A stretch of 64,000 bases of DNA from CAYSCW01 sp964449165 (GCA_964449165.1 CAYVAT010000008.1:1-64000), one strand, 5' to 3'; positions 43,688 through 52,145 are shown, numbered from the stretch's first letter. The notes: generated by a model not told the origin, from the letters alone. Numbers and translations: made by a program.

Positions 43688-44560
43688 ATGGTTGACATTA
43701 TCAAATCCATGCGTCCTCAGCAGTGGATAAAGAACTTATTTATCTTTGCTGCGCTTATTTTTTCTCAAAACATCCTGAATCTGTCTCTTCTTTTTAAGAC
43801 CGGAGTAGCCTTTGTTGCTTTTTGCATTCTTTCCAGTTCGCTGTATATCCTTAATGATTTACGAGATTTGGAAGAAGATAGGCATCATCCTTTGAAATCA
43901 AAAAGGCCGATTGCATCAGGTCGTGTGAAAAAGTCCACAGCCGTCGCAGCTCTCGTTACACTCGGTCTTCTTGGCTTCCTGGTATCCTTCATTTTAAACC
44001 TCAATTTCTTCATCGCCGCACTTACCTATTATCTCCTTCAAGTGGCTTACTCTCTCCGCCTCAAGCGTGTGGTCATCCTGGATGTCTTCATCATCGCGGC
44101 GGGTTTTCTCATCCGGGTGGTAGCTGGGGGCTTGGTTATTGAAGTGGAAATTTCCCATTGGCTTCTGATCTGCACTGCCCTTCTTGCCCTTTTCCTGTCC
44201 ATGAGTAAGAGGCGTCATGAGCTCTGTCTGCTTGAGGAGAGAGCAATTAACCATCGCTCCATTCTCAGAGAATATAATCCTTATCTTCTCGATCAGATGA
44301 TCGGGGTGGTGACTGCTTCCACGGTGGTTGCTTATTCCCTCTACACTGTTTCTGAAGAAACAGTAGCCAAATTCGGGACGACAAATTTGATTATCACTAT
44401 TCCCTTCGTCCTTTACGGAATCTTTCGCTATCTTTACCTAATCCACCAGCGTGCAAAGGGAGGAAGCCCGGAGATCTTGATCATCAGGGATAAGCCTCTT
44501 CTGATCGATATTTTTCTTTGGATTGTTTCTGTTATTTTGATACTCTATTTAAGAGGATGA
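43688..44560 (+). CDS. UbiA-family decaprenyl-phosphate phosphoribosyltransferase-like
   Basis: 290-aa membrane prenyltransferase with about eight helices. The first aspartate motif NDLRDLEEDRHHPLKSKRP is of the type seen in decaprenyl-phosphate phosphoribosyltransferases (Rv3806c-like), which attach phosphoribose to polyprenyl phosphate, rather than ubiquinone prenyltransferases; N terminus MRPQQWIKNLFIFAAL also fits. It would supply a pentose lipid donor for the cell envelope. No DprE1/DprE2 epimerase genes are in the window. Four bases separate it from the DUF362 gene, so one transcript is likely. Confidence 0.83.
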   Translation: MVDIIKSMRPQQWIKNLFIFAALIFSQNILNLSLLFKTGVAFVAFCILSSSLYILNDLRDLEEDRHHPLKSKRPIASGRVKKSTAVAALVTLGLLGFLVSFILNLNFFIAALTYYLLQVAYSLRLKRVVILDVFIIAAGFLIRVVAGGLVIEVEISHWLLICTALLALFLSMSKRRHELCLLEERAINHRSILREYNPYLLDQMIGVVTASTVVAYSLYTVSEETVAKFGTTNLIITIPFVLYGIFRYLYLIHQRAKGGSPEILIIRDKPLLIDIFLWIVSVILILYLRG

Positions 44561-44564
44561 GACA

Positions 44565-45641
44565 ATGACAAAGCCAAAAGTTGCTGTTTTAAGAACAGCT
44601 CCTCGAACCATACTCGGGGATTATGCACGCCTGATGCATCTGGCAGAATACGAGAATTTCGTCTCCAAGGACAGACAGACCTTGATCAAGCTAAACCTCT
44701 CTTGGACAAAATATTTTCCCTCCTGCTCCAGCCAGCCATGGCAATTGGAGGGAGTCCTTCGGACTCTTTTTCAGGATGAATATGAAAAGGACAAATTGAT
44801 CCCCGTGGAAAACAAGACCGTAGTCACGGATCCGAAGAAAGGGGCTAAGAACAACAAATGGACACCTGTTTTGGAGAATTTCGGATTGCCATTCGTTCCT
44901 CTTCCTGACGTGGAGTGGATCAAGTATGAGTTTAAAGGTTCGCTGCTCAAATTGGATCAGATTTTTCCAGAAGGTATTGAGATTCCTAAGATGTTCATCG
45001 GAAAAAATATTATTCATCTTCCCACGATTAAGACACATGGCCATTCTACTACCACGGGAGCGGTTAAGAATGCCTTTGGCGGATTACTCAAGGAAGTCCG
45101 TCACTTTGCCCATCAGTATATCCATGAAGTGCTGGTGGATCTTATGATCATGCAGAAGGAGCTTCATCCGGGAATATTCTGTGTCATGGATGGGACTGTC
45201 TGCGGAGATGGGGCTGGCCCTCGGACCATGGAACCCAAGATCAAGAATGTCATTCTGGCTAGCGGGGATTCAGTGGCCATTGATTCTATCTCAGCCCAGA
45301 TTATGGGTTTTAATCCTATGTCTATTCCCTATATCCGCTTGGCCCATGAGATGGGGTTGGGAGTCGGTGATCCTGCAGAGATTGAGGTCATCGGAGAAGA
45401 TATATCCGGGATGAATTTCCGGTTTGAAGCCAAGAAAAGCTTTGTTATCTGGGGCGATCAGATGATAAGAAAAGGATTCCTTCGCCGTTTTGAAAAGCTT
45501 CTGTTGCGCTCGCCCCTATTCTTTTGGGCGCCTTTAGCCAGCAATATCTACCATGATTTCCTCTGGTATCCTACCCTCGGAAGTAAGAAAATCAGGAAGT
45601 TCATGAAAACGGACTGGGGAGAATTGTGGAAGAAATATTGA
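44565..45641 (+). CDS. DUF362-domain protein
   Basis: 358-aa protein of the DUF362 family. Landmarks: LIKLNLSWTKYFPSCSSQPW, a long middle with IIHLPTIKTHGHSTTTGAVKNAFGG, and VMDGTVCGDGAGPRTMEPK with SVAIDSISAQIMGF. It lacks the C-terminal 4Fe-4S ferredoxin seen in some members. Biochemical role unknown. The ATG lies 4 bp after the UbiA-like gene, implying joint function or regulation. Confidence 0.82.
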   Translation: MTKPKVAVLRTAPRTILGDYARLMHLAEYENFVSKDRQTLIKLNLSWTKYFPSCSSQPWQLEGVLRTLFQDEYEKDKLIPVENKTVVTDPKKGAKNNKWTPVLENFGLPFVPLPDVEWIKYEFKGSLLKLDQIFPEGIEIPKMFIGKNIIHLPTIKTHGHSTTTGAVKNAFGGLLKEVRHFAHQYIHEVLVDLMIMQKELHPGIFCVMDGTVCGDGAGPRTMEPKIKNVILASGDSVAIDSISAQIMGFNPMSIPYIRLAHEMGLGVGDPAEIEVIGEDISGMNFRFEAKKSFVIWGDQMIRKGFLRRFEKLLLRSPLFFWAPLASNIYHDFLWYPTLGSKKIRKFMKTDWGELWKKY

Positions 45642-45658
45642 GGTGAGTAAAATAAGGT

Positions 45659-46288
45659 TTAACGAAAACCAAATATTCTGTGCAACTGAACAGACAATCT
45701 GATATTTGTGAATCCTGCCCGTAATCCCTCCTTCAGAAGTGCCCTCGCCTGCAACATACTCCATTTCCTGTTGGATTGGGGCTGGAGCAGAAGAGGGATA
45801 TGGTCAGGAAATTCTTCTCGCAGCCTGTGCACGATTTGGAAGCTCAATCCTTTGCTGACCACAAGCTTCACTTCTTGGGCTTCAGTCTTGTATTCCGGCC
45901 TGAAGAAGTATTCTTCAGGTTTGGGTGATATGGAGTACCAATCTACTTGGAAGGGGCGGTAGATGGTGGCGTTCGTTTCAACCTGCACTTTAAAGTTCTT
46001 GTCTCTCAGCTTCCAGACGAGTTTCTCTAAATTTTGTAACAGAGGCTCTCCGCCAGTAAGACAGACCCATCTGGCTGGAAAGCGGATGGCTGTTCTTTCT
46101 ATTCTGCGGAGCAACTGCTCAGTCGTGTAATCCTTCCCTCCCTTCCAGGCGTATTTTGTGTCACAAAAGGAACAGTGCAGGTTGCATCCGGTGAATCGCA
46201 CAAAAATGGTGGGTTCCCCTTGTCTGAGACCTTCTCCTTGGATGGAAGGGAAAATTTCAGTGATCTTCAGAATATGTGGCTGAGGCAT
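45659..46288 (-). CDS. queE: 7-carboxy-7-deazaguanine synthase
   Basis: 209-aa radical SAM enzyme converting CPH4 to CDG in preQ0 synthesis. Starts with the family pattern ITEIFPSIQGEG, followed by cluster Cys C35, C39 and C42 (CNLHCSFCDT) and CLTGGEPLLQ for SAM binding. Third gene of queC-queD-queE; overlaps queD by 32 bp. The last ~25 residues differ from typical QueE ends. Confidence 0.92.
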   Translation of the reverse strand: MPQPHILKITEIFPSIQGEGLRQGEPTIFVRFTGCNLHCSFCDTKYAWKGGKDYTTEQLLRRIERTAIRFPARWVCLTGGEPLLQNLEKLVWKLRDKNFKVQVETNATIYRPFQVDWYSISPKPEEYFFRPEYKTEAQEVKLVVSKGLSFQIVHRLREEFPDHIPLLLQPQSNRKWSMLQARALLKEGLRAGFTNIRLSVQLHRIFGFR

Positions 46289-46604
46289 CCTCTGATTCCC
46301 AAACAGTGACTTTTTTAACCGGGAAGTATTTCTTTAGTTCCTGAAAAAAGTGTCGTGAGAGGTTTTCAGCAGAGGGATTGAAATCGTAGACTTCGTTGAG
46401 AAGAGAGTGATCTGGTAAGATTTGAGAGAGTCTGTTCTTAATTTCAGTAAAATCAATACTGATTCCTGTCTGGTCAAGCTGGTGTGCCTCTATTTGGACC
46501 TCGACGTGAAAGGTATGGCCGTGGACTTTTTCACATTTTCCCTTATAGTCTTTCAAGAAATGGGCGGCCTGGAATTTGTCTTTGACTCTTAGAATCCAGC
46601 TCAT
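46257..46604 (-). CDS. queD: 6-carboxy-5,6,7,8-tetrahydropterin synthase
   Basis: 115-aa T-fold enzyme. Zinc ligands H15, H28 and H30 (AAHF, VHGHTFHV), catalytic Cys C24, and the late motif WESEDASATY with the substrate-binding Glu. Makes CPH4 from dihydroneopterin triphosphate. Start 46604 overlaps the queC stop as ATGA; the longer reading lies in queC. Confidence 0.92.
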   Translation of the reverse strand: MSWILRVKDKFQAAHFLKDYKGKCEKVHGHTFHVEVQIEAHQLDQTGISIDFTEIKNRLSQILPDHSLLNEVYDFNPSAENLSRHFFQELKKYFPVKKVTVWESEDASATYSEDH

Positions 46605-47296
46605 ATCTTCCCTTCTTTCTTTAATCTTTGTATCAAAGGATCCGCCACTCCCGCTTCTTGAAAGGCCTTCTGGCGCAGCAAACATGAGGAGCAATTCTGG
46701 CAAGGAATCTCTCCTCCCTGATAGCAGGAGACTGAAAAAGAGAAGTCTGCTCCTAGCTCAAGGCCTTTTCTTATGATCTCTGATTTCTTCATGTTTATGA
46801 AAGGGGAAAGTATGCGGAATTTGTTCTGGTCGAACGATGCTCTGGTTCCTGTGTTTATAGCCTTTTCCATGGCAGCTACGAATTCGCTTCGGGTATCGGG
46901 ATAGTCTGGTGAATCGATGATATTGAAGCCACAGATGATTTCCTTTACTTCTTCAACTTCTGCCCAGGCAGCAGCCAGGGAAAGAAAGATTCCGTTGCGG
47001 AAGGGCACGTAGGTTGGGGGAGGTCTGTCCCTGATCTCTTCGATACTCTTGTATTTGGGAAGAGGGATATGGCCGTCGGTCAGAGCGGATCCTCCAATCT
47101 GATTAAGATTCACATTCAGGATCGTATGGCAGAGACCAAGTTTTTGAGTGAGTTTTTTTGCCATGTCTATTTCTATCTTGTGGCGTTGGCCATAATCAAA
47201 GGTGAGCGCTAAGACCTTATCGTAGGAGTTCAATGCCCAATACAGGGCTGCTGTGGAATCCAATCCTCCTGAAAAAAGGACAATGCTTTTTTTCAT
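46601..47296 (-). CDS. queC: 7-cyano-7-deazaguanine synthase
   Basis: 231-aa ATP-dependent preQ0 synthase. PP-loop SGGLDST near the N terminus, YVPFRNGIFLSLA, and the zinc site CYQGG...CQNCSSC (four Cys). First gene of the preQ0 operon. ATG 47296 matches the family start MKKSIVLFSGG. The ribosome site is weak. No folE-like gene for the first step is in the window. Confidence 0.92.
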   Translation of the reverse strand: MKKSIVLFSGGLDSTAALYWALNSYDKVLALTFDYGQRHKIEIDMAKKLTQKLGLCHTILNVNLNQIGGSALTDGHIPLPKYKSIEEIRDRPPPTYVPFRNGIFLSLAAAWAEVEEVKEIICGFNIIDSPDYPDTRSEFVAAMEKAINTGTRASFDQNKFRILSPFINMKKSEIIRKGLELGADFSFSVSCYQGGEIPCQNCSSCLLRQKAFQEAGVADPLIQRLKKEGKI

Positions 47297-47315
47297 GATG
47301 ATTGTGCTCTGCCTG

Positions 47316-47344
47316 ATGATAAAAGATAAGACTCTATTTTTCAA
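47316..47344 (-). promoter_or_regulatory. Promoter of queC-queD-queE
   Basis: Minus strand TTGAAA (47339-47344), 17-bp spacer, TATCAT (47316-47321), about 20 bp upstream of queC. Repeat copy B lies just upstream of the -35. Confidence 0.5.
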
Positions 47345-47365
47345 GCTGTCGAACATCCTCATCAA

Positions 47366-47525
47366 ATGGAGGAAGCGCCTCCGTTTCCGTGACAGATGAT
47401 AATAGCGTCGGTTTCTATCCATCCTCGCCGAGACCCTCCCACCCGCCACCATGGGCTTCGGATGGATAATAACCGACGCCCAGTCGGGACAATCTTGAAT
47501 AACAGCGTCGTTTTCTGTCCATCCT
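47366..47525. repeat. REP/MITE-like intergenic repeat, copy B
   Basis: Best-preserved copy. Left end GCGCCTCCGTTTCCGTGA (47375 on); inverted arms AGCGTCGGTTTCTATCCATCC and GGATGGATAATAACCGACGC (47404-47480) around the core GACCCTCCCACCCGCCACC; then a half-copy of the left arm, AGCGTCGTTTTCTGTCCATCC (47503-47523). Sits between the divergent queC and 282-aa-protein promoters. Confidence 0.8.
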
Positions 47526-47547
47526 TAAAATAGATAAAGGCTTTACT

Positions 47548-47576
47548 TTGACATTGAAATTATGCCATGCTATAGA
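47548..47576 (+). promoter_or_regulatory. Consensus promoter of the 282-aa repeat protein gene
   Basis: TTGACA (47548-47553), 17-bp spacer, TATAGA (47571-47576), about 80 bp before the GTG start. Confidence 0.6.
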
Positions 47577-47657
47577 ATCAAAAAAACCGCTTTTAAACTC
47601 AACAAAAAGGGATTCTGAGAAATCGTAAACTATTAAATACAAAATAAGAATTTAGAC

Positions 47658-48506
47658 GTGGAAGAAGAAATCAAGAAAGAAAAGGAGCTTGAATCTCTGA
47701 ACAGAGCCTATGATCTTCTTTCTAAGGCAGAAAGAGGAAACGAGGTGACAGTACGCGACGATCAATACGATTTTTTCTGGCTTTTGGATACGGCCAAACT
47801 CTGTAGAAGGAGAAGGGCGAGGTTCCGGTTGATCGATTCCGGCGCGCTCGAGTTTTCACAGCTTGAATGGCTAGTCCAGGCAGGCGCAGATCTCTACACT
47901 TCAGATAGAACGAAATGTAAAGCATTGGAGTTGGAGATTTTAAACAAAGTCTGCAGAGAATCGGGAGGATTTATGGCCATCTTCCTTCACGGTTGGCTGG
48001 AATCAACAAAAGGAGAAGAAAAACCACCTTTTTTTTCTTTTCAAGAACTCTTGAACTTGGCAAGCAGTGGTGTCTTCCTTCATCTCTCCAATAAGGAACA
48101 AAAGAGAGATTTTTCTCACTTGATTTCACTGGCCTATTCTTGCTGTAAAGGAGGAAGCTGGCTCGTTTATTATCATCATGGTCCCATGGAGGACTGGTTG
48201 GAGGAACTGGGAAGGAGCGGTGCATGGATTCATTTGTCTGATCAGAGCATCGATAAGAGCGAGGATCGATCATTAATATTAGATACCATAAAATCAGCTC
48301 AAGTAGCCGGAGCAAATCTCGTTCTTTATTTGGAAAAAGGTTTGGAGACTCATCTTCTTCAAGATATTGTTGGAGCCGGAGCTTTTCTTCAGTTTGATCT
48401 CACCCAATTAGCTAGGCAACGGCATTTTCGGACCATTCTAAAGGGAGTCAAAGGGAGGAGTTTGGACTTTAGGGCTTATTATCTTTATCATCATTTCCTT
48501 CCCTGA
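47658..48506 (+). CDS. Unrecognised internally repetitive protein
   Basis: 282-aa soluble protein I do not recognise. After a charged N-terminal helix it contains about four related units with a ~51-residue period: about 66-117, 128-177, 178-228 and 230-262. Each has the pattern (E/Q)xLLxxxxSGxxLHLSD, a helix, then GGxxLVxYxxxG; examples are LASSGVFLHLSN, LGRSGAWIHLSD and IVGAGAFLQFDL, with KGGSWLVYYHHG and AGANLVLYLEKG as second halves. No signal, membrane helix or catalytic motif. The alternation suggests a beta-alpha solenoid or barrel. Start GTG 47658 with weak ribosome site but a consensus promoter upstream. Confidence 0.65.
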   Translation: MEEEIKKEKELESLNRAYDLLSKAERGNEVTVRDDQYDFFWLLDTAKLCRRRRARFRLIDSGALEFSQLEWLVQAGADLYTSDRTKCKALELEILNKVCRESGGFMAIFLHGWLESTKGEEKPPFFSFQELLNLASSGVFLHLSNKEQKRDFSHLISLAYSCCKGGSWLVYYHHGPMEDWLEELGRSGAWIHLSDQSIDKSEDRSLILDTIKSAQVAGANLVLYLEKGLETHLLQDIVGAGAFLQFDLTQLARQRHFRTILKGVKGRSLDFRAYYLYHHFLP

Positions 48507-48549
48507 TAGATCGTGTTTAGCCGCTATTTTTGTAACCTCCACTTTTGCT

Positions 48550-48720
48550 TCACTGAGGAAGCCTGAAAGCGAACGGTTTTCATCTCCATTTATCTGTTAG
48601 CAGATGATGAGGGAGAGAGCAGGTGCATGGCCGGTTCATGTCCATGCTCGCCAAGACCCTCCCACCCGCCTCTATGGGCTTCGGATGGATAGAAACCTTG
48701 CCTTCTTGGATCCGGATGAC
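48550..48720. repeat. REP/MITE-like intergenic repeat, copy C (degraded)
   Basis: Core GCCAAGACCCTCCCACCCGCC, then ATGGGCTTCGGATGGATAGA (about 48650-48692), is nearly identical to copies A and B; the outer arms (CATCTCCATTT and a GGTTCATGTCCATG left arm) have diverged. Lies between the 282-aa protein gene and the V-ATPase promoter. Confidence 0.7.
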
Positions 48721-48789
48721 TTCCTCATCAGCTTACCTGACTGTTGCTGCATTACAGAAATGTGGGTGCTATCATTGTTATCTCATCTC

Positions 48790-48818
48790 TTTAAAAAGAA
48801 GAAAGCTTCGGATATAAT
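48790..48818 (+). promoter_or_regulatory. Probable promoter of the V-type ATPase operon
   Basis: TTTAAA (48790-48795), 17-bp spacer, perfect TATAAT (48813-48818), leaving a leader of about 110 nt before the first gene. A short hairpin, GATTCC...GGAATC, lies in the leader. Confidence 0.5.
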
Positions 48819-48859
48819 AGCCTCTTTTGATTCAAATATAACAATATTGGATACAGAGA

Positions 48860-48925
48860 ATGGAGGATGATTCCTTGTTTCCCAGGGAATCCGATCCGGC
48901 CATAGCCTGGAAATTATTAGGTTGA
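48860..48925 (+). CDS. Possible 21-aa leader peptide before the V-ATPase operon
   Basis: ATG at 48860 opens a frame MEDDSLFPRESDPAIAWKLL followed by G and a TGA at 48923-48925, 10 bp before the first ATPase start. Its position in the leader is suggestive, but there is no strong ribosome site and the length is easily reached by chance. Confidence 0.18.
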   Translation: MEDDSLFPRESDPAIAWKLLG

Positions 48926-48935
48926 GAATATCAGG

Positions 48936-49295
48936 ATGAATAAGCCTTTGGAAAAGAGCGCGGCGCTCATCTCCCTTCAGAAGATCAAAGAAGCAGAGAA
49001 GGAAGCCAGAAATCTGGTCGATGAGGCGAAGAAGAAAAAAGCCTCCCGGATTATAGAGGATGCTTATGATGAAGCAGGAAGAATAAAGGAGGATTACTTG
49101 GTCAGGGCACGAAAACAGGCAGAGGGAAAGCAAAAGGCAATCATCGAGAAAGCCTCAAATGAAGCAGAAATGATCCGGAAACAGACCAAAAAAGAAGAGG
49201 AGGCGTTAAGGAGAAGGGCCAAGGCGTTCTTTCCTGAAGCCGTCAAGAAGACGAGAGAGAGAATAAGGGATTATTTAGAGAAGAGGTCGATCTGA
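48936..49295 (+). CDS. V-type ATPase peripheral stalk subunit (G/H type)
   Basis: 119-aa, almost entirely coiled-coil, rich in Lys, Glu and Ala (KIKEAEKEARNLVDEAKKKK). This is the NtpF/AhaH-type stalk subunit that pairs with subunit E to form the stator. First gene of the nine-gene ATPase operon H-I-K-E-C-F-A-B-D. Weak ribosome site; 3 bp before subunit I. Confidence 0.82.
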   Translation: MNKPLEKSAALISLQKIKEAEKEARNLVDEAKKKKASRIIEDAYDEAGRIKEDYLVRARKQAEGKQKAIIEKASNEAEMIRKQTKKEEEALRRRAKAFFPEAVKKTRERIRDYLEKRSI

Positions 49296-49298
49296 TTC

Positions 49299-51209
49299 AT
49301 GGCTATCTCCAAGATTAAGAAAGCCCAAATTCTTGCTCATGCCAGTGTTAAGATGGATCTTCTTTCTTTTCTGCAGGAAGAAGGGCTGATTCAGATCGAG
49401 AAAACCGATGTTGAAGAACTTGAGTTTCAAAAGGAAATACATGAAATTTCTCAAATAGATCATCGTCTTCAAAGCTTAAGTCATGCTTTAGAATATCTAT
49501 CCCAGTGGGATGAGGAAGGATTTGCAAAAAAACTTTTTGCCCAAAAACCTCGGCTTGAGCGAAAGAGAAGAGAGGAAATCCTCGATTTTGATTATCCTGC
49601 TGTTCTCAAGACAATAGAAGAGATCGAAGCGGAAAAGAAAGAATTGCTTTTAGATATAAAGTTTTTGAAAAGAGAAGAAGAATTGCTTGCTCCTTTCAAA
49701 AATCTTGTGTTACCGATTAATTTATTAAAACCAACCAAGGAAGTTGAGCTTTTACTCGGATGGCTTCCTCAGACTCAGTTGGGAGCATGGAAGGAGATTG
49801 CGAATAAAGAACCCATCTGGTACGAGATCATAAGTCAATCAAAGCGAGACGTTTATATTATATTTCTCTATTATAAAAGAGAGAAGGCTCGCCTCCTTCA
49901 GGGTGGCAAGGAAATAGGCTTTACACCTTTTCTTTTTGCAGACTCAATCCTAAAACTTGCTGATGAGAAGGACAGAGTAGAAGAGCTGGTCATAAAAATT
50001 AAAAAGGAAATTGAGAAGAGGCAAAGGAAACTGACGGCCCTGGACAGGAAGGGCCAGGATCTTTTTCAATACAGGGATAAGTTAATGCTTATCCATGATG
50101 TTCTCCTCAATGAACGAAAAAAGATTTCATCCTTGCAGCTACTTGGAGAAACAGATCGAGTTTTTTATCTGGAAGGATGGGTCCGGTCATCTGATGTTCA
50201 GAAGATCAAATCTAAACTGAATCCTCTTGCTGATTTTACCGAAATTTACTTTCGATCTCCGCTTCCTGATGAGGATCCTCCGGTCATCTTGGAGAATCCG
50301 AGGCCTTTTCGGCCATTCGAGATGGTTACCAAACTCTATGGTCTCCCCTTGCGTGATTCCTTGGACCCGACTCTCTGGCTGGCTCCTTTCTTTTTCATAT
50401 TCGTAGGACTCTGTGTAAGCGAAGCTGGCTATGGGATTCTTGTGGCACTGGTGAGTTTTCTCTACATTAAATTCGCAAAACCCAAGGGTGGTTTTCTCAT
50501 TTTCTTGAAGCTTCTTTCACTTCTGGGGGTCTCCACGGTCATTATGGGTGCATTGGTTGGAGGCTGGTTTGGCTTTCCTATTCGGAAACTGATGCTTTTG
50601 GACCCCCTGAAGGATCCCCTTTCCTTCCTTATCCTATCCCTTATCCTGGGATTCATTCAGGTTTGGTTCGGAACCCTCCTCAATATGATTGATGGCTTAA
50701 GAAATAGGAATTACATTCAGGCTGTTGCTGTTCAAGGTGGCTGGCTGCTGCTGCTTCCTTCTTTGGTACTCTATCTGTTAATTAAAAACTCATTATGGGG
50801 AATCCTTGCTCTTGTTGGAGCAGCCGGTGTGGTCTTCTTTTCGAAGCCCAGCCGAAATCCCCTGGCGAGGTTCTTCGGCGGTCTATACAGCCTTTATGAT
50901 ATATCCCGATATCTTGCTGATGTACTCTCCTATTCGCGCCTTCTGGCGTTAGGTTTGGCCACCTCTGTCATAGCTATGGTGGTCGACACTCTCTCGAAGA
51001 CTGCTCTGGCGATTCCATGGCTGGGATGGTTTTTGGCGGCATTGATCTTTGTGGGGGGCCATCTGTTCAATTTAGGTATCAGCTTTTTAGGAGGGTTTGT
51101 CCATTCCATGCGGCTTCAGTTTGTTGAATTTTTCAGTAAGTTCTTCAAATCAGGCGGAAGATCTTTTAAGCCATTTGCCTTGGAAGGTAAGTACATAGAA
51201 TTTATCTGA
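49299..51209 (+). CDS. ntpI: V-type ATPase subunit I (a)
   Basis: 636-aa membrane subunit. The N-terminal ~330 residues are soluble with two coiled-coil arms; the C-terminal half has about eight helices, starting near LAPFFFIFVGLCVSEAGYG and ending after GGHLFNLGISFLGGFVHSMRLQFVEFFSKFF, the conserved ion-channel region. It forms the ion half-channels beside the K ring. Length is within the bacterial range. Confidence 0.92.
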   Translation: MAISKIKKAQILAHASVKMDLLSFLQEEGLIQIEKTDVEELEFQKEIHEISQIDHRLQSLSHALEYLSQWDEEGFAKKLFAQKPRLERKRREEILDFDYPAVLKTIEEIEAEKKELLLDIKFLKREEELLAPFKNLVLPINLLKPTKEVELLLGWLPQTQLGAWKEIANKEPIWYEIISQSKRDVYIIFLYYKREKARLLQGGKEIGFTPFLFADSILKLADEKDRVEELVIKIKKEIEKRQRKLTALDRKGQDLFQYRDKLMLIHDVLLNERKKISSLQLLGETDRVFYLEGWVRSSDVQKIKSKLNPLADFTEIYFRSPLPDEDPPVILENPRPFRPFEMVTKLYGLPLRDSLDPTLWLAPFFFIFVGLCVSEAGYGILVALVSFLYIKFAKPKGGFLIFLKLLSLLGVSTVIMGALVGGWFGFPIRKLMLLDPLKDPLSFLILSLILGFIQVWFGTLLNMIDGLRNRNYIQAVAVQGGWLLLLPSLVLYLLIKNSLWGILALVGAAGVVFFSKPSRNPLARFFGGLYSLYDISRYLADVLSYSRLLALGLATSVIAMVVDTLSKTALAIPWLGWFLAALIFVGGHLFNLGISFLGGFVHSMRLQFVEFFSKFFKSGGRSFKPFALEGKYIEFI

Positions 51210-51244
51210 GATGTTTCTCTTAAGAGAACAAGGAGGTAAATAAG

Positions 51245-51721
51245 ATGGCGTTAGGTTTGACCATGGCCATAATGGGAGGAGCCCTTGCCGCTATTCTAGG
51301 CGGTATCGGTTCTGCCATAGGTGTCGGCATTGCTGGCCAGGCATCAAGCGGAGTGATGAGTGAAGATCCGGAAAAATTTGGAAGCCTTCTTCTTTTGGTT
51401 GCTCTTCCAGGGACACAAGGTGTTTACGGGTTCTTAAGCGCATTCTTGGTCATCTTGAAATTAGGTCTAACGACGGCAACTATTGCTACAGTCACCAGTG
51501 CTCAGGGTTGGCAGATTCTTATTGCCTGCCTGCCCGTCGCTTTTGCTGGGCTCGTTTCAGGAATTCATCAGGGGAAGGTCTGTGCCAGCGGCATCTACAT
51601 GGTTGCTAAGCAACCGAAAGATCTTATGAAGCCCGTAATCATGGCCGCCCTAGTGGAAACCTATGCAGTTTTAGGGCTTCTTATCACCATACTTTTGCTC
51701 AATGGGATAAAACTGGGATGA
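51245..51721 (+). CDS. ntpK: V-type ATPase proteolipid subunit K, sodium-type
   Basis: 158-aa rotor-ring protein: two helical hairpins (four membrane helices). The second hairpin carries the ion-binding Glu E139 (ALVETYAVLG). The first hairpin has LPGTQGVYGF (L54, T57, Q58, Y61) and the third helix HQGK (Q109). These correspond to the Na+ ligands known from Enterococcus hirae NtpK (L61, T64, Q65, Q110, E139), so the ring should carry Na+ rather than H+. AAGGAGG precedes the start. Confidence 0.93.
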   Translation: MALGLTMAIMGGALAAILGGIGSAIGVGIAGQASSGVMSEDPEKFGSLLLLVALPGTQGVYGFLSAFLVILKLGLTTATIATVTSAQGWQILIACLPVAFAGLVSGIHQGKVCASGIYMVAKQPKDLMKPVIMAALVETYAVLGLLITILLLNGIKLG

Positions 51722-51728
51722 GAGAGAG

Positions 51729-52145
51729 ATGAGCCTAGAGAAAATCCTGCAGAGAATTGTCGATGATGCCCAGGCTGAAGCAGAGAGGATCATACAGGAG
51801 AACAAGATGAAAGGAGAGGAGATAAAAGAAAAATCACGCCAGGAAGCCTCCGAGCTTGCCGATTCTCTTTTAGAAAAGAGTGAAAGAAAGGCTAATCTTG
51901 AAGCCAGCCGTCTGATCACTCAGGCCCGTCTGGAAGGGAGGCTCAACTTGCTCAGTTCCAAAAAAAAGCTTATAGAGGAAGTGCTGGAAAGAGCTTTTCA
52001 AATTGAGGGCCTTCAAGAAAGAAGAATGAAAAAAGAGATTGTCCTTAAAGATGGGAAGCGCGAGGAGTCCTTCGATGAAGAAAAGCTGAAAGATGAACTT
52101 CGTCCTCTCTTGGAAGGCTACATTGCGAAGGTTTTAAAGATATGA
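51729..52145 (+). CDS. ntpE: V-type ATPase subunit E, short
   Basis: 138-aa peripheral stalk subunit: long N-terminal coiled coil (MSLEKILQRIVDDAQAEAER) and a small C-terminal domain. Usual length is about 190-200 aa; the globular part that grips the A3B3 head is strongly reduced. Stop overlaps the subunit C start as ATGA. No frameshift is visible to explain the shortness. Confidence 0.78.
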   Translation: MSLEKILQRIVDDAQAEAERIIQENKMKGEEIKEKSRQEASELADSLLEKSERKANLEASRLITQARLEGRLNLLSSKKKLIEEVLERAFQIEGLQERRMKKEIVLKDGKREESFDEEKLKDELRPLLEGYIAKVLKI

